From Amycolatopsis vastitatis (lineage in GTDB: Bacteria > Actinomycetota > Actinomycetes > Mycobacteriales > Pseudonocardiaceae): DNA of 64,000 nt. Shown in pieces: positions 34,038 through 43,680 of this stretch. The position numbers were made by a program, and so were the translations under genes. Where the stretch lies: assembly GCF_002234595.1 (NCBI RefSeq), contig NZ_NMUL01000051.1, positions 47,292 to 111,291 of the forward strand, in the 5' to 3' direction. The notes beneath the pieces were generated by a model. That model searched no databases and was not told the origin of the DNA. It was given only the letters and a program-made list of their open reading frames with translations. Position 1 is the stretch's first letter. Each line of letters begins with the position of its first letter.

Positions 34038-35216
34038 TCAGAGCCGTTCGACGACCATGGCGTTGGCCATGCCGCCCGACTCGCACATGGTCAGTAGTCC
34101 GTAGCGCCCGCCGACACTTTCCAGGCCGGTCAGCAACGAGGACAGCAAGCGGATCCCCGAAGCGCCGAGCGGGTGGCCCAGAGCGATCGCACCACCGAGC
34201 GGGTTGAGGCGGGCCGAGTCGTAGCCGAACTCCGCCTGCCAGGCCAGCGGCACCGAGGCGAAGGCTTCGTTGAGCTCGACGTGATCGATGTCGTCCAGCG
34301 TCATCTTGGCGCGGTCTAAAACCTTCTGCGTCGCCGGGATGACGCCGGTCAGCATCAGAACGGGGTCGTCGCCGACGACGCTCGACGCTGCGATTCGCGC
34401 GATCGGTCGCATGTTCAGTTCCGCCGCGCGCTCCTCGCTCATCACCAGCACCGCCCCGGCGCCGTCCGTGACCTGGGAGGAGTTGCCTGCGGTGATCTTC
34501 CAGTCGATGTTCGGGTGCGCGGTCCGGTTGGCCTCGGACCCGAACGCCGGAGCCAACGCAGCCAGCGTCTCCACCGTGGTCCCCGGCCGGATCGTCTCGT
34601 CGGCCTCGACCACCACGCCGTCCGGTCGGGTGATCGGTGCGATGGAGCGGCCCAACAGCCCGGCTTCCTTCGCGCGCTGCGCCCGCGCGTGGGACTCGAC
34701 GCTGAGCTCGTCGAGCATCGTGCGGGAGAGCGCGTACTTGTCGGCGACCAGCTCCGCCGACACGCCCTGGTTCACCATGCCGGGGAAACGCGCCCAGGCC
34801 CCCGGGCCGAAGGTGTCGGCGTCGCCGCGGTTGCTGCCGATGGGGATGCGGCTCATCGACTCGACACCGCCGGCGATGGCGATGTCATAGGCGCCCGCCA
34901 TGACGCCCTGGACGGCGAAGGCAAGCGCCTGCTGACCCGACCCGCACCGGCGATCGATCGTGGTCGCGGGGACATGCACGGGAAAACCCGCGGACAGGCT
35001 CGCGTACCTCCCGGGCGTGGCCGCCTGCTCCCGCACCTGCGTGACGCAACCGATGATCACGTCCTCGACGGCGGCCGGATCGACGCCGGTGCGGTCGATG
35101 AGAGCGCGGAGGGTCTGCGCGAGCAGCTCCACCGGATGGACGGACGCGAGCGAGCCCGACGCCTTCCCCTTCCCCATCGGGGAACGGACGACATCGACGA
35201 GAACTGCGTTGGGCAT
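34038..35216 (-). CDS. Thiolase (acetyl-CoA C-acyltransferase)
   Basis: 392 residues, ATG at 35216 with GGAGGCAAA. All catalytic parts are there: nucleophile Cys91 in DRRCGSGQQ, GHPLGASG with the active His, and the second Cys378 in MCESGGMANA, so it should be a working thiolase. Degradative type by the NEAFA-like VELNEAFASV. In the operon it would cleave a 3-ketoacyl-CoA to acetyl-CoA and a shortened acyl-CoA, the last step after ligation, dehydrogenation and hydration. It lies 105 bp after the esterase gene; that gap carries an imperfect ACAGGGGTGTG tandem repeat. Confidence 0.92.
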   Translation of the reverse strand: MPNAVLVDVVRSPMGKGKASGSLASVHPVELLAQTLRALIDRTGVDPAAVEDVIIGCVTQVREQAATPGRYASLSAGFPVHVPATTIDRRCGSGQQALAFAVQGVMAGAYDIAIAGGVESMSRIPIGSNRGDADTFGPGAWARFPGMVNQGVSAELVADKYALSRTMLDELSVESHARAQRAKEAGLLGRSIAPITRPDGVVVEADETIRPGTTVETLAALAPAFGSEANRTAHPNIDWKITAGNSSQVTDGAGAVLVMSEERAAELNMRPIARIAASSVVGDDPVLMLTGVIPATQKVLDRAKMTLDDIDHVELNEAFASVPLAWQAEFGYDSARLNPLGGAIALGHPLGASGIRLLSSLLTGLESVGGRYGLLTMCESGGMANAMVVERL

Positions 35217-35321
35217 TTTGCCTCCTGGTCGAGCAACGATGTTCGGCTGAGCGGGCGGCCGCGCCGGAGCGAGCCGACAGGGGTGTGGACAGGGGTGTGC
35301 GTCCGCACGACGGACGCCAGG

Positions 35322-36242
35322 TCAGGGCGCGTCCCGCACGCTGTCGAAGTGCGTCCGGAGAAAGGCTCCGGCATCGGCGACCGACTGCTCCGCCTCATCG
35401 ATCAGCCCGCAGTACAGCTGCCACACGTGGGCCATCGCGGCCCTCATGTCCAGCGTGCAGTCCACTCCCGCTGCCCGGAGCACGTCGGCGAGAAGTCGGG
35501 CGTCCCCGGCCAGGACCTCGTCGGTGGACGCCTGGATCAGGACCGGCGCCGCGCCGCGCCAGTCGGCCTCGACGGGGGACACCAGCGGATCCGATGCGCT
35601 CGCTCCTGCCCTGAGGTAGGCGTCCCGCGCCTGCTCGAGGAAGCGGAGCCGCACCACGGGATCGCGGTCCGCGTTCTCCTGGTACTCCGCGCTCCGCATC
35701 GTCAGGTCCACCCAGGGGGAGAACAGAACGGTGCAGGCCGGCCGGATCCCGGCTTCGAGGAGGCGGAGGGTGAGGGCCGCAGCCAGGCCGCCTCCTCCGG
35801 AGTCGCCGACGATCGCGACCTCCTCCGCGCCGACACCCGCCTCCTTGACGGCCCAGTCCCAACCGGCGTGGGCATCGTCGAGCCCGGCCGGATAGGGGTG
35901 CTCCGGCGCCAGGTGGTAGTCGGGCACCAGTACCGCGGCATGGCTTCGGGCCGAGAGCCAGGAAGCCAACGCGCGGTGGGTGTGTCGCGAGCCCATGCAG
36001 AAGCCTCCGCCGTGGAGCAGCAGCACCATACGGTTGGTCGCGACCTCGGGCGCCCGGACGATGGAGCCCGGTACCCCGTCCGCGATCGCGACCTCATCGA
36101 TCGCTGACCCCGGGTACACCTTCGCGCGGCTCAGTCCTCGCTCCATGGCGTCGCGTTCCTGCTCCCAGTCGACCCCGTCGGGCGTGTCGGGAGCACGGTG
36201 GGCGAACAGACGCGCCTGAAGCTCGTCGGCAGTCAACCTCAC
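35322..36242 (-). CDS. HSL-family esterase (alpha/beta hydrolase-3)
   Basis: 306 residues from a GTG at 36242. Hormone-sensitive-lipase family marks: HGGGFCMGS at 77-85 (oxyanion hole), PDYHLAPEHPYPAG, nucleophile Ser148 in GDSGGGG, Asp in the later DEVL segment and His near 272 (AHVWQ). It directly follows the Baeyer-Villiger monooxygenase (33 bp gap). That pairing is well known: the monooxygenase turns a ketone into an ester or lactone and the esterase opens it. No signal peptide, so cytoplasmic. Confidence 0.9.
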   Translation of the reverse strand: MRLTADELQARLFAHRAPDTPDGVDWEQERDAMERGLSRAKVYPGSAIDEVAIADGVPGSIVRAPEVATNRMVLLLHGGGFCMGSRHTHRALASWLSARSHAAVLVPDYHLAPEHPYPAGLDDAHAGWDWAVKEAGVGAEEVAIVGDSGGGGLAAALTLRLLEAGIRPACTVLFSPWVDLTMRSAEYQENADRDPVVRLRFLEQARDAYLRAGASASDPLVSPVEADWRGAAPVLIQASTDEVLAGDARLLADVLRAAGVDCTLDMRAAMAHVWQLYCGLIDEAEQSVADAGAFLRTHFDSVRDAP

Positions 36243-36275
36243 GACGTCGACCTCCGCGGAGCCGTCGCCGGCGCG

Positions 36276-37934
36276 TCAGGAGATCGCATAGCTCTGGTAG
36301 CCGCTGGCGGCCTCTTCGTCGCAGATCGTGCGATAGCGTCGGTAGGCGCCGAAGTAGAAGAGCGTACGGCGTTCGCGGCCCGGGATGTTGCTCCCGGTCC
36401 ACCAGCTCTTGCCACCCAGCGGGATGACTGTCCGGTCGACCTGCTGGTTGATGTGCTCGGCCCAGTGGACCTCGGCGTCTTCGTGCACCTCGACGACCTT
36501 GGCGCCGCTCTCTCGGACGCGCGCGATCAGGTCGGCGAGCCACTCGACGTGCTGTTCCATGAGGATGGCGTAGTTGATGAACATCGAGCCCGGGCCGCCG
36601 ACCATGAAGAAGTTCGGAAACCAGGAGGTGGCGAATCCGAGGTGAGTTCGGGGGCCGTGGGTCTCCCACTTGTCGGCGAGTCGTTTGCCGTCTCGTCCTC
36701 GAAGGTCCATCCGCAGGTAAGGGCCCGTCACAGCGTCGAACCCGGTGGCGAGGATGAGGACGTCCAGCGGGACTTCGCCGGACTCCAGCCGCACCCCGGT
36801 CTCCGTGATGCCGACCAGGGCGTCGCGGCGCAGGTCCAGCAGCGTGACGTTGTCCCGGTTGAACGTCTCGAGGTAGTTGGTGTCCACGATAGGTCGGCGC
36901 GAGCCGAGGGGATGGTCGTTCGGGACGAGGCTCTCCGCGGTCACCGGGTCGTCAACCCGGGCACGGATCTTCTCCTTCACGAAGTCGGTGACCAGCTTGT
37001 TCGCCTCCGGGTTGGTGAGGAGGTCCTTGTACGAGCCCCACAGGAACTCGAAACCGCCCCGCGCCCACATCTCCTCGAGAACGGCCTCCAGCTCCTCGCT
37101 GCTCACGTCGAGGGCCGACTTGCCGTTGTGCTCCCACGGGAACCCGCCCAGAGACCACCGGGCCTTCTCGAACAGCGCCGGACGCTGCCGCTGAATCTCG
37201 GCCCAGGTGGCGTCGTCGTACTCGTGGTGCCGAGCGGGGATCGTGAACTGGGGCGTCCGCTGGAGGACGTAGAGGTGCTCAGCCTGCTGGGCTACCTGTG
37301 GAATCGTCTGGACGCCGGTCGAGCCCGTCCCCAGCACGGCGACCCGCTTGCCCGCGAGATCGACGCCCTCGCGCGGCCACGCGCCGGTGTGGACCAAGGT
37401 CCCGGCGAACTTCTCGAGGCCGGGGATCTTCGGCGCGTATGGAGCGGAGGCGAGCATGCCCACGGCTGAGATCAGGAACTGCGTGCGGAGGGACCGGCCG
37501 TCCGCCGTGTTCACGGTCCACGTCGAGCCGGACTCGTCGAGCGTCGCGCCCGACACTCGTGTGCCGAACTCGATGCTCCGCTTCAGGTCGAGGCGGTCGG
37601 CGACGAAGTCGAAGTACCGGAGGAGCTCGTCCTGCTTCGGGTACTTGCCGCTCCACCGCCAGTCAGCGATGCGCTCGTCCTGGAAACCGTAGCTGTACAC
37701 GACGCTCTCGGTGTCACAGCGGGCGCCCGGATAGCGGTTCATGTACCAGGTGCCGCCGACCCCGTCCTGTTCCTCCAGGACCAGTACACGCAGCCCGAGG
37801 TCGTCGCGAAGCTTGTACAGCATGTACAGCCCGCCGAAGCCGGCCCCGATGACGATCGCATCGTAGTCCCGGGCGTCCGCACCCGAGCCCGAGTCGGACC
37901 GAAGATCGTTCTCCACTACTACTCCTTCATTCAC
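36276..37934 (-). CDS. Baeyer-Villiger flavin monooxygenase
   Basis: 552 residues. FAD-binding GAGFGG at 30-35, then the Baeyer-Villiger fingerprint FxGxxxHxxxWP present as FAGTLVHTGAWP at 176-187, and the NADPH Rossmann motif GTGSTG at 202-207. The late GATG-like segment LILATGFDAVTGPY is also present. Class B, one-component enzyme that inserts one oxygen next to a carbonyl. It resembles cyclohexanone/phenylacetone monooxygenase-type proteins; whether the substrate is cyclic, aromatic or a side-chain ketone cannot be said. Start at the ATG (37934); shorter GTG starts are possible. Confidence 0.92.
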   Translation of the reverse strand: MNEGVVVENDLRSDSGSGADARDYDAIVIGAGFGGLYMLYKLRDDLGLRVLVLEEQDGVGGTWYMNRYPGARCDTESVVYSYGFQDERIADWRWSGKYPKQDELLRYFDFVADRLDLKRSIEFGTRVSGATLDESGSTWTVNTADGRSLRTQFLISAVGMLASAPYAPKIPGLEKFAGTLVHTGAWPREGVDLAGKRVAVLGTGSTGVQTIPQVAQQAEHLYVLQRTPQFTIPARHHEYDDATWAEIQRQRPALFEKARWSLGGFPWEHNGKSALDVSSEELEAVLEEMWARGGFEFLWGSYKDLLTNPEANKLVTDFVKEKIRARVDDPVTAESLVPNDHPLGSRRPIVDTNYLETFNRDNVTLLDLRRDALVGITETGVRLESGEVPLDVLILATGFDAVTGPYLRMDLRGRDGKRLADKWETHGPRTHLGFATSWFPNFFMVGGPGSMFINYAILMEQHVEWLADLIARVRESGAKVVEVHEDAEVHWAEHINQQVDRTVIPLGGKSWWTGSNIPGRERRTLFYFGAYRRYRTICDEEAASGYQSYAIS

Positions 37935-37967
37935 GATCGGCGCCGAAGTGGGCGACCGAGCCGTCCT

Positions 37968-39506
37968 CTAGGTCGCGATTCCCACATCGGTCGGGAAATA
38001 GGAACCCAGATCCGCGAGGATCTTCTTCTTCTCGAACTTGCCCAGGTCGCCCTTGGGGATCTCCGCGACGACACCCACCAGTTTGGGGATCTTGTACCGC
38101 GCCAGCCGCGCTGTGCAGTGCTCCAGGACCGCATCCGGGGCGATCGCCGCCCCGGCGACCGGACGCACGATCGCCGCGGGAACCTCGCCCCAACGATCGT
38201 CCGGGACACCGAGGACGCAGACCTCTTGAACCACCGCGAGCTGGCTGATGACGGCCTCGATCTCGGCGGGGTAGATGTTCTCGCCGCCGCTGATGATCAA
38301 GTCCTTCGACCGGTCGAGGACGTGTAGCCTGCCCGCGGCGTCGAACTCGCCCATGTCTCCGGTGGCGAGCCATTCGGGGCCGAACGTCTCGGAGGTCAGC
38401 TCGGGTGCGTTGAAGTACGCACTGGCCGTCACGTCGCTCTTGACCAGGATCTCCCCGAGCCCGCCGTCCGTGAGGTCCTCGCCCTGGGCGCCGACGACGC
38501 GGATGCGGGTGGACCTGCCGGGCCTGCCGACCGCGGTCGGCGCCTTCCGCGCGTCGTCCCCGGCGTTCCACGTGAGGCAAGGCGCCTCGGTGAGGCCGTA
38601 GGCGGACCCGAACGGGACGCCCAACCACTCCACAAGGCGCTCGGCCGACGAACGGCGAATGGGCATCCCACCCCAGAACCCCGCCTTCAAAGTCTTGCTG
38701 TGGAGCGAGCGCGACTGGGCCGCCTGGCGGAGCATCTCCCACATCGTGGGTCCCAGCACGGCGTGGGTGACGGTGGTCCGCAGCGCCTCCAGCATCTCCG
38801 GCGCGTCGAACTTCCGCGACAACCGCAGCGTGCCACCGACGAGCCAGACCTGTGCGCCGATGCCCCAGAACGACGCGCTGGTGAAGGAGAACTCGAAGGC
38901 CCAGACGGAGTTCTCGTCTTGGGGAATGGCGGCCAAGGTGTCGCGCGAGACACTGATATTGCTCGCGTACGTGCGACACACCCCCTTGGGAGTGCCGGTG
39001 GTGCCGGACGTGAAGTGGATGACCTGAATGTCCGTCGGCGACACCCGGACACCGGGATCGGCCGACGAGCGGGAGGTGATCGCGTCCGCGAGGGTGCGCC
39101 CGCCCATCGCCCTCGGCAACAAACGACGCCCGGCGTGGCCGGCGAAGAACGCGGAGACGCTGTCGGCGAACTCGGGATCGTGCACAACCAGATGTGGATC
39201 CGCGAGACGCAGCACCTGCTCGAGCTCGACGGCGTTGAGCCTGCGGTTGATCGGCATGAGGACGAGGCCGGCTTTCGCGCACCCGAGGAGGAGCATCAGG
39301 TGGTTGACGTCGTTGTACATCAGCGTGGCGACGCGGTCGCCCGGATGCAGGCCCTCCTCGAGGAGGAAGTTCGCGGCGCGCGAGGAATAGTCGTCGATTT
39401 CCGCGTAGGTCCACGGCGTTCCGTCGGTGACGACGGCGATGCGATCCGGATAGAGCTTCGCGGCCGAGCGGATCGCCTCGCTCCAGGTCGATGCGCTAAC
39501 ACTCAT
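37968..39506 (-). CDS. Acyl-CoA synthetase / AMP-dependent ligase (first)
   Basis: 512 residues from the ATG at 39506, which overlaps the permease stop (ATGA); the open frame continues upstream only as shadow. ANL superfamily motifs: HFTSGTTGTPKG (P-loop), YGLTEAP, TGDMGEF, DRSKDLIISGGENIYP and a C-terminal Lys in GDLGKFEKKK. Activates a carboxylic acid to its CoA thioester via the adenylate. It is between the permease and the monooxygenase, so it may act on the imported acid or on the acid released by the esterase. Two ligases in one locus suggest two activation steps. Confidence 0.9.
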   Translation of the reverse strand: MSVSASTWSEAIRSAAKLYPDRIAVVTDGTPWTYAEIDDYSSRAANFLLEEGLHPGDRVATLMYNDVNHLMLLLGCAKAGLVLMPINRRLNAVELEQVLRLADPHLVVHDPEFADSVSAFFAGHAGRRLLPRAMGGRTLADAITSRSSADPGVRVSPTDIQVIHFTSGTTGTPKGVCRTYASNISVSRDTLAAIPQDENSVWAFEFSFTSASFWGIGAQVWLVGGTLRLSRKFDAPEMLEALRTTVTHAVLGPTMWEMLRQAAQSRSLHSKTLKAGFWGGMPIRRSSAERLVEWLGVPFGSAYGLTEAPCLTWNAGDDARKAPTAVGRPGRSTRIRVVGAQGEDLTDGGLGEILVKSDVTASAYFNAPELTSETFGPEWLATGDMGEFDAAGRLHVLDRSKDLIISGGENIYPAEIEAVISQLAVVQEVCVLGVPDDRWGEVPAAIVRPVAGAAIAPDAVLEHCTARLARYKIPKLVGVVAEIPKGDLGKFEKKKILADLGSYFPTDVGIAT

Positions 39507-40843
39507 GTGAGCACCCGGTCCTTGGTCTCGGGCATGGTCGCGTAGACGATGAGGCTGATGGCTGCGGCGACCGTGATGTAGAGCCAGACCAGCCCACCCA
39601 GCCCGCTCGAGTTCATCCAGGTCACGACGTACGGGACGGTTCCGCCGAACAGCGCGATGGACACGGCGTAGGGCAGTCCGATGCCGGTGGTGCGCACCTC
39701 GGCGGGAAACTGCTCCGCCATGACCGCTGCACAAGTGCCCGTGTAGCCGACGATCAGTAGCATTCCGATGATCTCGATGACCAGGAGCCCGGCGAAGCTG
39801 TTTCCCACGAAGTGCAGGGCGGGCCAGGTGAAGACGACGAAGCCGGCTGCGAAGGCGACCAAAGCCGGCTTGCGGCCGACCCGATCGGCGAGCAGCCCCC
39901 CGAAGGGCACTGCGATCACGTAGATGCCGAGCGCGATCGTGTTCGCCAGCAGGGCCTCACGCAACGGGAAACCCGTGGTCAGGTGCGCATAGGCGGGCAT
40001 GTAGGAGACCCACATGAAGAAGGCGACCCCGGGCAGGATCGTCATGCCCATGACACGAAGGGCTGCCCGCGGGTGGTCCCGCACTACTGCCGCGAATGCA
40101 TTGCGCCGCGGTCCTGGCCGCTTCGTGGCCTTAGCGAACGCTTCCGTCTCTGAGATCGAGAAGCGCAACCAGAGCGCAACCAGCCCTAGTACGGCACCGG
40201 CACCGAAGGCGACTCGCCATCCCCAGCTCTGCAATGCTTGCTGGTCGAGCACGCCGGTGAGCAGGGCTCCCATCCCCGCCGCGAGCAACGTGCCCGCACC
40301 GACCGAGACCTGTTGCCAGGATCCGGCGAACGCACGACGGCCAGGAGCCGCCCACTCCACGATGAACGCCACCGAGGACCCGAACTCACCACCCGCAGAG
40401 AAGCCCTGGATCAGCCGCGCGAAAAGCAGGAGCAGGGGTGCCAGGATGCCGACCTGTGTGTAGGTCGGAGCGATCGCGATGACCGCAGAGGCGCCCGACA
40501 TCAAACCGACGGTGAGTACCAGGCCATTCTTGCGACCGTGGCGGTCGGCGAAGATCCCCAGCAGCGCTGCGCCGATCGGCCGCATCACGAACCCTGCCGC
40601 GTAGACCGCGAGCGTCGACAGCAACGCTGCCGTCGGATTCCTGGGCGCGAAGAACTGGGTCGCGAAGATCGGGGCAAAGGTCGCGTAGATGGCCCAGTCA
40701 ACGAACTCGACCATGTTGCCGACAGCACCCGCGATGACCGCTTTCCGCTGTCGCGGGGTGAACTTTCGGCGTTTGGTCGCCGGCTCATCGCGATGCTGCC
40801 CCACCGCGGGTTCGCCAGAGTGCAGGACATCTTCGGTGGCCAT
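39503..40843 (-). CDS. MFS permease, metabolite:H+ symporter (MHS) family
   Basis: 446 residues, 12 membrane segments. MHS features: GAVGNMVEFVDWAIYATF in helix 1, FADRHGRKNGL in loop 2-3, RLIQGFSAGGEFG in helix 4. The family imports organic acids such as alpha-ketoglutarate, shikimate, benzoate-like acids and proline/betaine. A long hydrophilic N-terminal tail precedes helix 1. Its ATG shares a base with the stop of the 66-aa ORF (TGATG). In this operon it is the probable uptake system for the pathway substrate, which therefore should be a carboxylate. Confidence 0.9.
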   Translation of the reverse strand: MATEDVLHSGEPAVGQHRDEPATKRRKFTPRQRKAVIAGAVGNMVEFVDWAIYATFAPIFATQFFAPRNPTAALLSTLAVYAAGFVMRPIGAALLGIFADRHGRKNGLVLTVGLMSGASAVIAIAPTYTQVGILAPLLLLFARLIQGFSAGGEFGSSVAFIVEWAAPGRRAFAGSWQQVSVGAGTLLAAGMGALLTGVLDQQALQSWGWRVAFGAGAVLGLVALWLRFSISETEAFAKATKRPGPRRNAFAAVVRDHPRAALRVMGMTILPGVAFFMWVSYMPAYAHLTTGFPLREALLANTIALGIYVIAVPFGGLLADRVGRKPALVAFAAGFVVFTWPALHFVGNSFAGLLVIEIIGMLLIVGYTGTCAAVMAEQFPAEVRTTGIGLPYAVSIALFGGTVPYVVTWMNSSGLGGLVWLYITVAAAISLIVYATMPETKDRVLT

Positions 40844-41043
40844 CAGTGGGGCCTCGGCATTCCGACAACATGCTGCGGAACGTCACCCGTGTAGGCCTCG
40901 AAGGGCGGCGCGGCATGACTGTTGGCTACCGGGACCGCTTGCCCCTCTCCCCCATCCGGCGCGATGTCGTACTCCGTGAAAATCGTGTTTCCCGGCCATC
41001 CGGCATCGGCGAACGCGCAGTACTGAGTCAGTTCACGGGCCAT
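40843..41043 (-). CDS. Conserved-position small protein, 66 aa, unknown
   Basis: Not recognised. ARELTQYCAFADAGWPGNTI is the start; it is acidic/aromatic, has one Cys, no membrane helix and no signal peptide. Support comes from AAAGGAGAAGAC before the ATG at 41043 and the TGATG overlap with the permease, so it is very likely translated. It may be a small partner or tag protein of the permease or ligase. It is one of the better candidates for an undescribed part of this pathway. Confidence 0.6.
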   Translation of the reverse strand: MARELTQYCAFADAGWPGNTIFTEYDIAPDGGEGQAVPVANSHAAPPFEAYTGDVPQHVVGMPRPH

Positions 41044-41157
41044 GTCTTCTCCTTTGAAGTGGCGACGTTCTCAAGAAACCCGCTGTGCCAAGGCATCATC
41101 AGGTGAGCCGTCCAACCGGGACCTGGTCAGTCGGGCGGGCCGGGACGGCGGATCAGG

Positions 41158-42780
41158 TCAGACCCGTCTGGCCTGTCCCGCCCAGAGCTGGTCCGCGAGG
41201 ACTCTTTTCTTGACTTTCCCGCTCGGCGTGGTCGGGAAGCTCGCAACGAGATGGACCTGCTTCGGCACCTTGTACCCGGCGATCGACGAGCGGCAATGCT
41301 CCACGATCGCTGCGGACGTCAGGGGCGTCCCGGTGTCGGCGATGACGAAGGCTGCCACCTCCTCGCCCCATTTCTCGCTGGGTGCGCCGACCACCGCGAC
41401 GTCCCGGACGCCGGGGAGTCTGGCGATCGTGTTCTCCACCTCACGCGGGTAGACGTTGAACCCGCCGGTGACGATCATGTCCTTCTTGCGGTCGACGATG
41501 TAGAGGTAGCCTTCGCGGCTGAGGTAGCCGATGTCTCCGGTGGTGATCCACCCGGCCGCGTCCACGACCTCGGCCGTGGCGTCGGGCCGGCGCCAGTAGC
41601 CGCGCATCGTCTGCTCCCCGCGCACCTGGATGTCACCCGGCTGGTCGGCGGGTGACTCCTGGCCGTCGAGGTCGACGATGCGCAGCTCGACGTGGGCTGT
41701 CGGCCTGCCAGCGGACGCCAGGCGCGAGAGACCGCCCGAGTCCACGATGTCGGCGGAGTGGTCCGCAGGGTGAAGCGCCGTCAGCGGAAGCGGTGCTTCG
41801 GACGCCCCGTAGAATTGGATCAGGATCTGGCCGAACGCGTCCTGCGCGTCGCGGGCGCGATCGGGGGCGATTGCCGAGCCCGAGTAGATGATCGCCTTCA
41901 GGCTCTGGGTCCGGACCTCCCGCCCGTCCCGACGGCGTCGGAGAACCTCGGCGGTCAGCATGTTGAGCTGGGTGGGAACGAGTACGAGCACGGAAGCGCG
42001 CGACTCGTCGATCGCCGCCAGAATCCGGTCCACGTCAAAGGTCGCCGCGAGAAGATTAGCGCCACCCGCGGCGAGGACAGCCGTGCCGACGCACCCGCTG
42101 AAGTGGCTCAGCGGCGCGCTGTGCAGCACGACGTCCCCTGGCCCGATGTCTGGCATCTCCTCCAGCAGATTGCGGACCATGGCGCCGACGGCCAGACCGG
42201 TGTGCTGGACACCCTTGGGCGTGCCCGTCGATCCGGACGTGTAATAGAAGAGGGTGTCGTCCTCAGGCTTCGGGTTCGGTAACGAAGCCGGTGCGGGACG
42301 CGCGAGCAGTTCGTCGTAGGTCACCGTCGCGTGCGCGGACGGCCCGATGCTCACGATCGCTCGGACCGAGGACGGCAGCCACGCGATCCCCGTCTCGTCG
42401 AGCCACTTGCCCTCGGCGACGACCACGGTCGGCTCCGCGTCCGCCAGGATCTGCGCCATCTCCTCGACGTGCAAGCGCATGAGCAGGCCGATGCGGACGA
42501 GCCCGCTGAAGTAGGCGGCGTGCTCGACGACGGTCCACTCAGTCCGATTCGAGGCCGCGATCGCGATGCGGTTGCCCGGAGTGCAGCCAAGCTCGACCAG
42601 GCCGGCGGCCACCCGGCGGACCGCTTCGGCGAGCTCGCCGAAGGTGAGTACGCCGTGGGAGTCCACGACGGCGAGGCGGGGCTCGTACGCCTGGTAGCTC
42701 CGCGACAAGAGGTCGGTGATGGCAGGAATGTCGACACTCCTTCGTCCAGCCCCGTCGAGGTGGTGACCTACTGAAAACAT
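41158..42780 (-). CDS. Acyl-CoA synthetase / AMP-dependent ligase (second)
   Basis: 540 residues. ANL motifs YYTSGSTGTPKG, YGASEAPLPL, TGDIGYL, DRKKDMIVTGGFNVYP and the catalytic Lys in TTPSGKVKKR. Closest in type to medium-/long-chain or aryl acid-CoA ligases. First gene of the minus-strand run of region C; a CTAAT-N4-GTTAG operator is 29 bp upstream of the ATG, between it and the divergent TetR gene. It probably performs the entry activation of the imported acid. A 114-bp gap separates it from the 66-aa gene, which is still compatible with one transcript. Confidence 0.9.
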   Translation of the reverse strand: MFSVGHHLDGAGRRSVDIPAITDLLSRSYQAYEPRLAVVDSHGVLTFGELAEAVRRVAAGLVELGCTPGNRIAIAASNRTEWTVVEHAAYFSGLVRIGLLMRLHVEEMAQILADAEPTVVVAEGKWLDETGIAWLPSSVRAIVSIGPSAHATVTYDELLARPAPASLPNPKPEDDTLFYYTSGSTGTPKGVQHTGLAVGAMVRNLLEEMPDIGPGDVVLHSAPLSHFSGCVGTAVLAAGGANLLAATFDVDRILAAIDESRASVLVLVPTQLNMLTAEVLRRRRDGREVRTQSLKAIIYSGSAIAPDRARDAQDAFGQILIQFYGASEAPLPLTALHPADHSADIVDSGGLSRLASAGRPTAHVELRIVDLDGQESPADQPGDIQVRGEQTMRGYWRRPDATAEVVDAAGWITTGDIGYLSREGYLYIVDRKKDMIVTGGFNVYPREVENTIARLPGVRDVAVVGAPSEKWGEEVAAFVIADTGTPLTSAAIVEHCRSSIAGYKVPKQVHLVASFPTTPSGKVKKRVLADQLWAGQARRV

Positions 42781-42808
42781 CGGTGATCCTCAGCGCAGGG
42801 GCATCTCT

Positions 42809-42822
42809 CTAATGAAAGTTAG
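42809..42822. promoter_or_regulatory. TetR operator candidate (CTAATGAAAGTTAG)
   Basis: Dyad CTAAT-N4-GTTAG upstream of the second ligase. Outside the 4-bp spacer it is identical to the site at 43,683-43,696, on the far side of the TetR gene. Confidence 0.75.
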
Positions 42823-42982
42823 ATAGGCAGGCCTCCAGTGTCAAGAGTGACCGGTCGGGGCAGCCCGTGTCTGTCCTCAGTAAAGGCCACGGACAAGGCA
42901 AAGTGTTATGACGGCGGACCCTCGATGTCGTCGCCGTCTAGACTGATGATCCATCTATCATGCTGTCGATTGGGGAGGCATC

Positions 42983-43630
42983 GTGGTCTCTGCGTCCACA
43001 AGGCGAGCCGACGAAGAGGACGCTGCAGCACAGCCTGGCCGTGACACGCGGACTCGAATCCTGGAAGCCGCCGCCGAGGTGCTCCGGAGCAGGGGTTACG
43101 GGGGGACACGGATGGCGGAGATCGCCGAGCTCGCAGAGTTGCAGGCGGCGACGATCTACTACTACTTCCCCAACCGTGAAGACATGATCGAGAGTGTGAT
43201 CCGCGAGGGTGAAGCCCTGATCATCGCCCGGGCGAAGGAAGCTCTCGCCGCTCTCCCCGACTCCGTGTCCCCGCTCGACAAGATCTGTACGGCCGCGACC
43301 GCTCACCTCGACGCCGTCCTGTCGATCTCCTCGTTCTCGGCTGCATCGACGCGGAACTTCAGCCATCTCCCCCAGGAGATGCAGGACCGCCTGATGGTGC
43401 AGAGGCGTGAGTATGGGCGGCTGTGGAAGCAGCTGTTCGACGAGGCTCTCGAGAGCGGCGCAATCGGCGGCGCCATCGACTGGCACGTCGCCTACCAGTT
43501 GCTCATGGGGTCGTTGAACTCAGCGGCCGAGTGGTGGACGCCCGAGCGGACCCCGAAGTCAGAGCTGCTGGAGACGACCGTCCGCCTCATCCGCCGGGCG
43601 TTCCAGCCGCCGTTCCGGAGCGCCGGATGA
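42983..43630 (+). CDS. TetR-family transcriptional regulator
   Basis: 215 residues from a GTG at 42983 with TGGGGAGGCATC upstream. N-terminal helix-turn-helix region RILEAAAEVLRSRGYGGTRM, then IAELAELQAATIYYYFPNRE, followed by an all-helical ligand domain of the type seen in fatty-acid or CoA-ester regulators (KstR2/FadR-like TetR). The two identical-type dyads at 42,809 and 43,681 flank it, so it probably represses both the ligase-permease-monooxygenase operon and the nitroreductase-MaoC-CaiB operon, released by a CoA ester of the substrate. Effector not derivable from sequence. Confidence 0.9.
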   Translation: MVSASTRRADEEDAAAQPGRDTRTRILEAAAEVLRSRGYGGTRMAEIAELAELQAATIYYYFPNREDMIESVIREGEALIIARAKEALAALPDSVSPLDKICTAATAHLDAVLSISSFSAASTRNFSHLPQEMQDRLMVQRREYGRLWKQLFDEALESGAIGGAIDWHVAYQLLMGSLNSAAEWWTPERTPKSELLETTVRLIRRAFQPPFRSAG

Positions 43631-43680
43631 CGCCGGCACAGGAGACGAGCAGACCTTAACGGAGGTCGCCTTCCGCAGCT

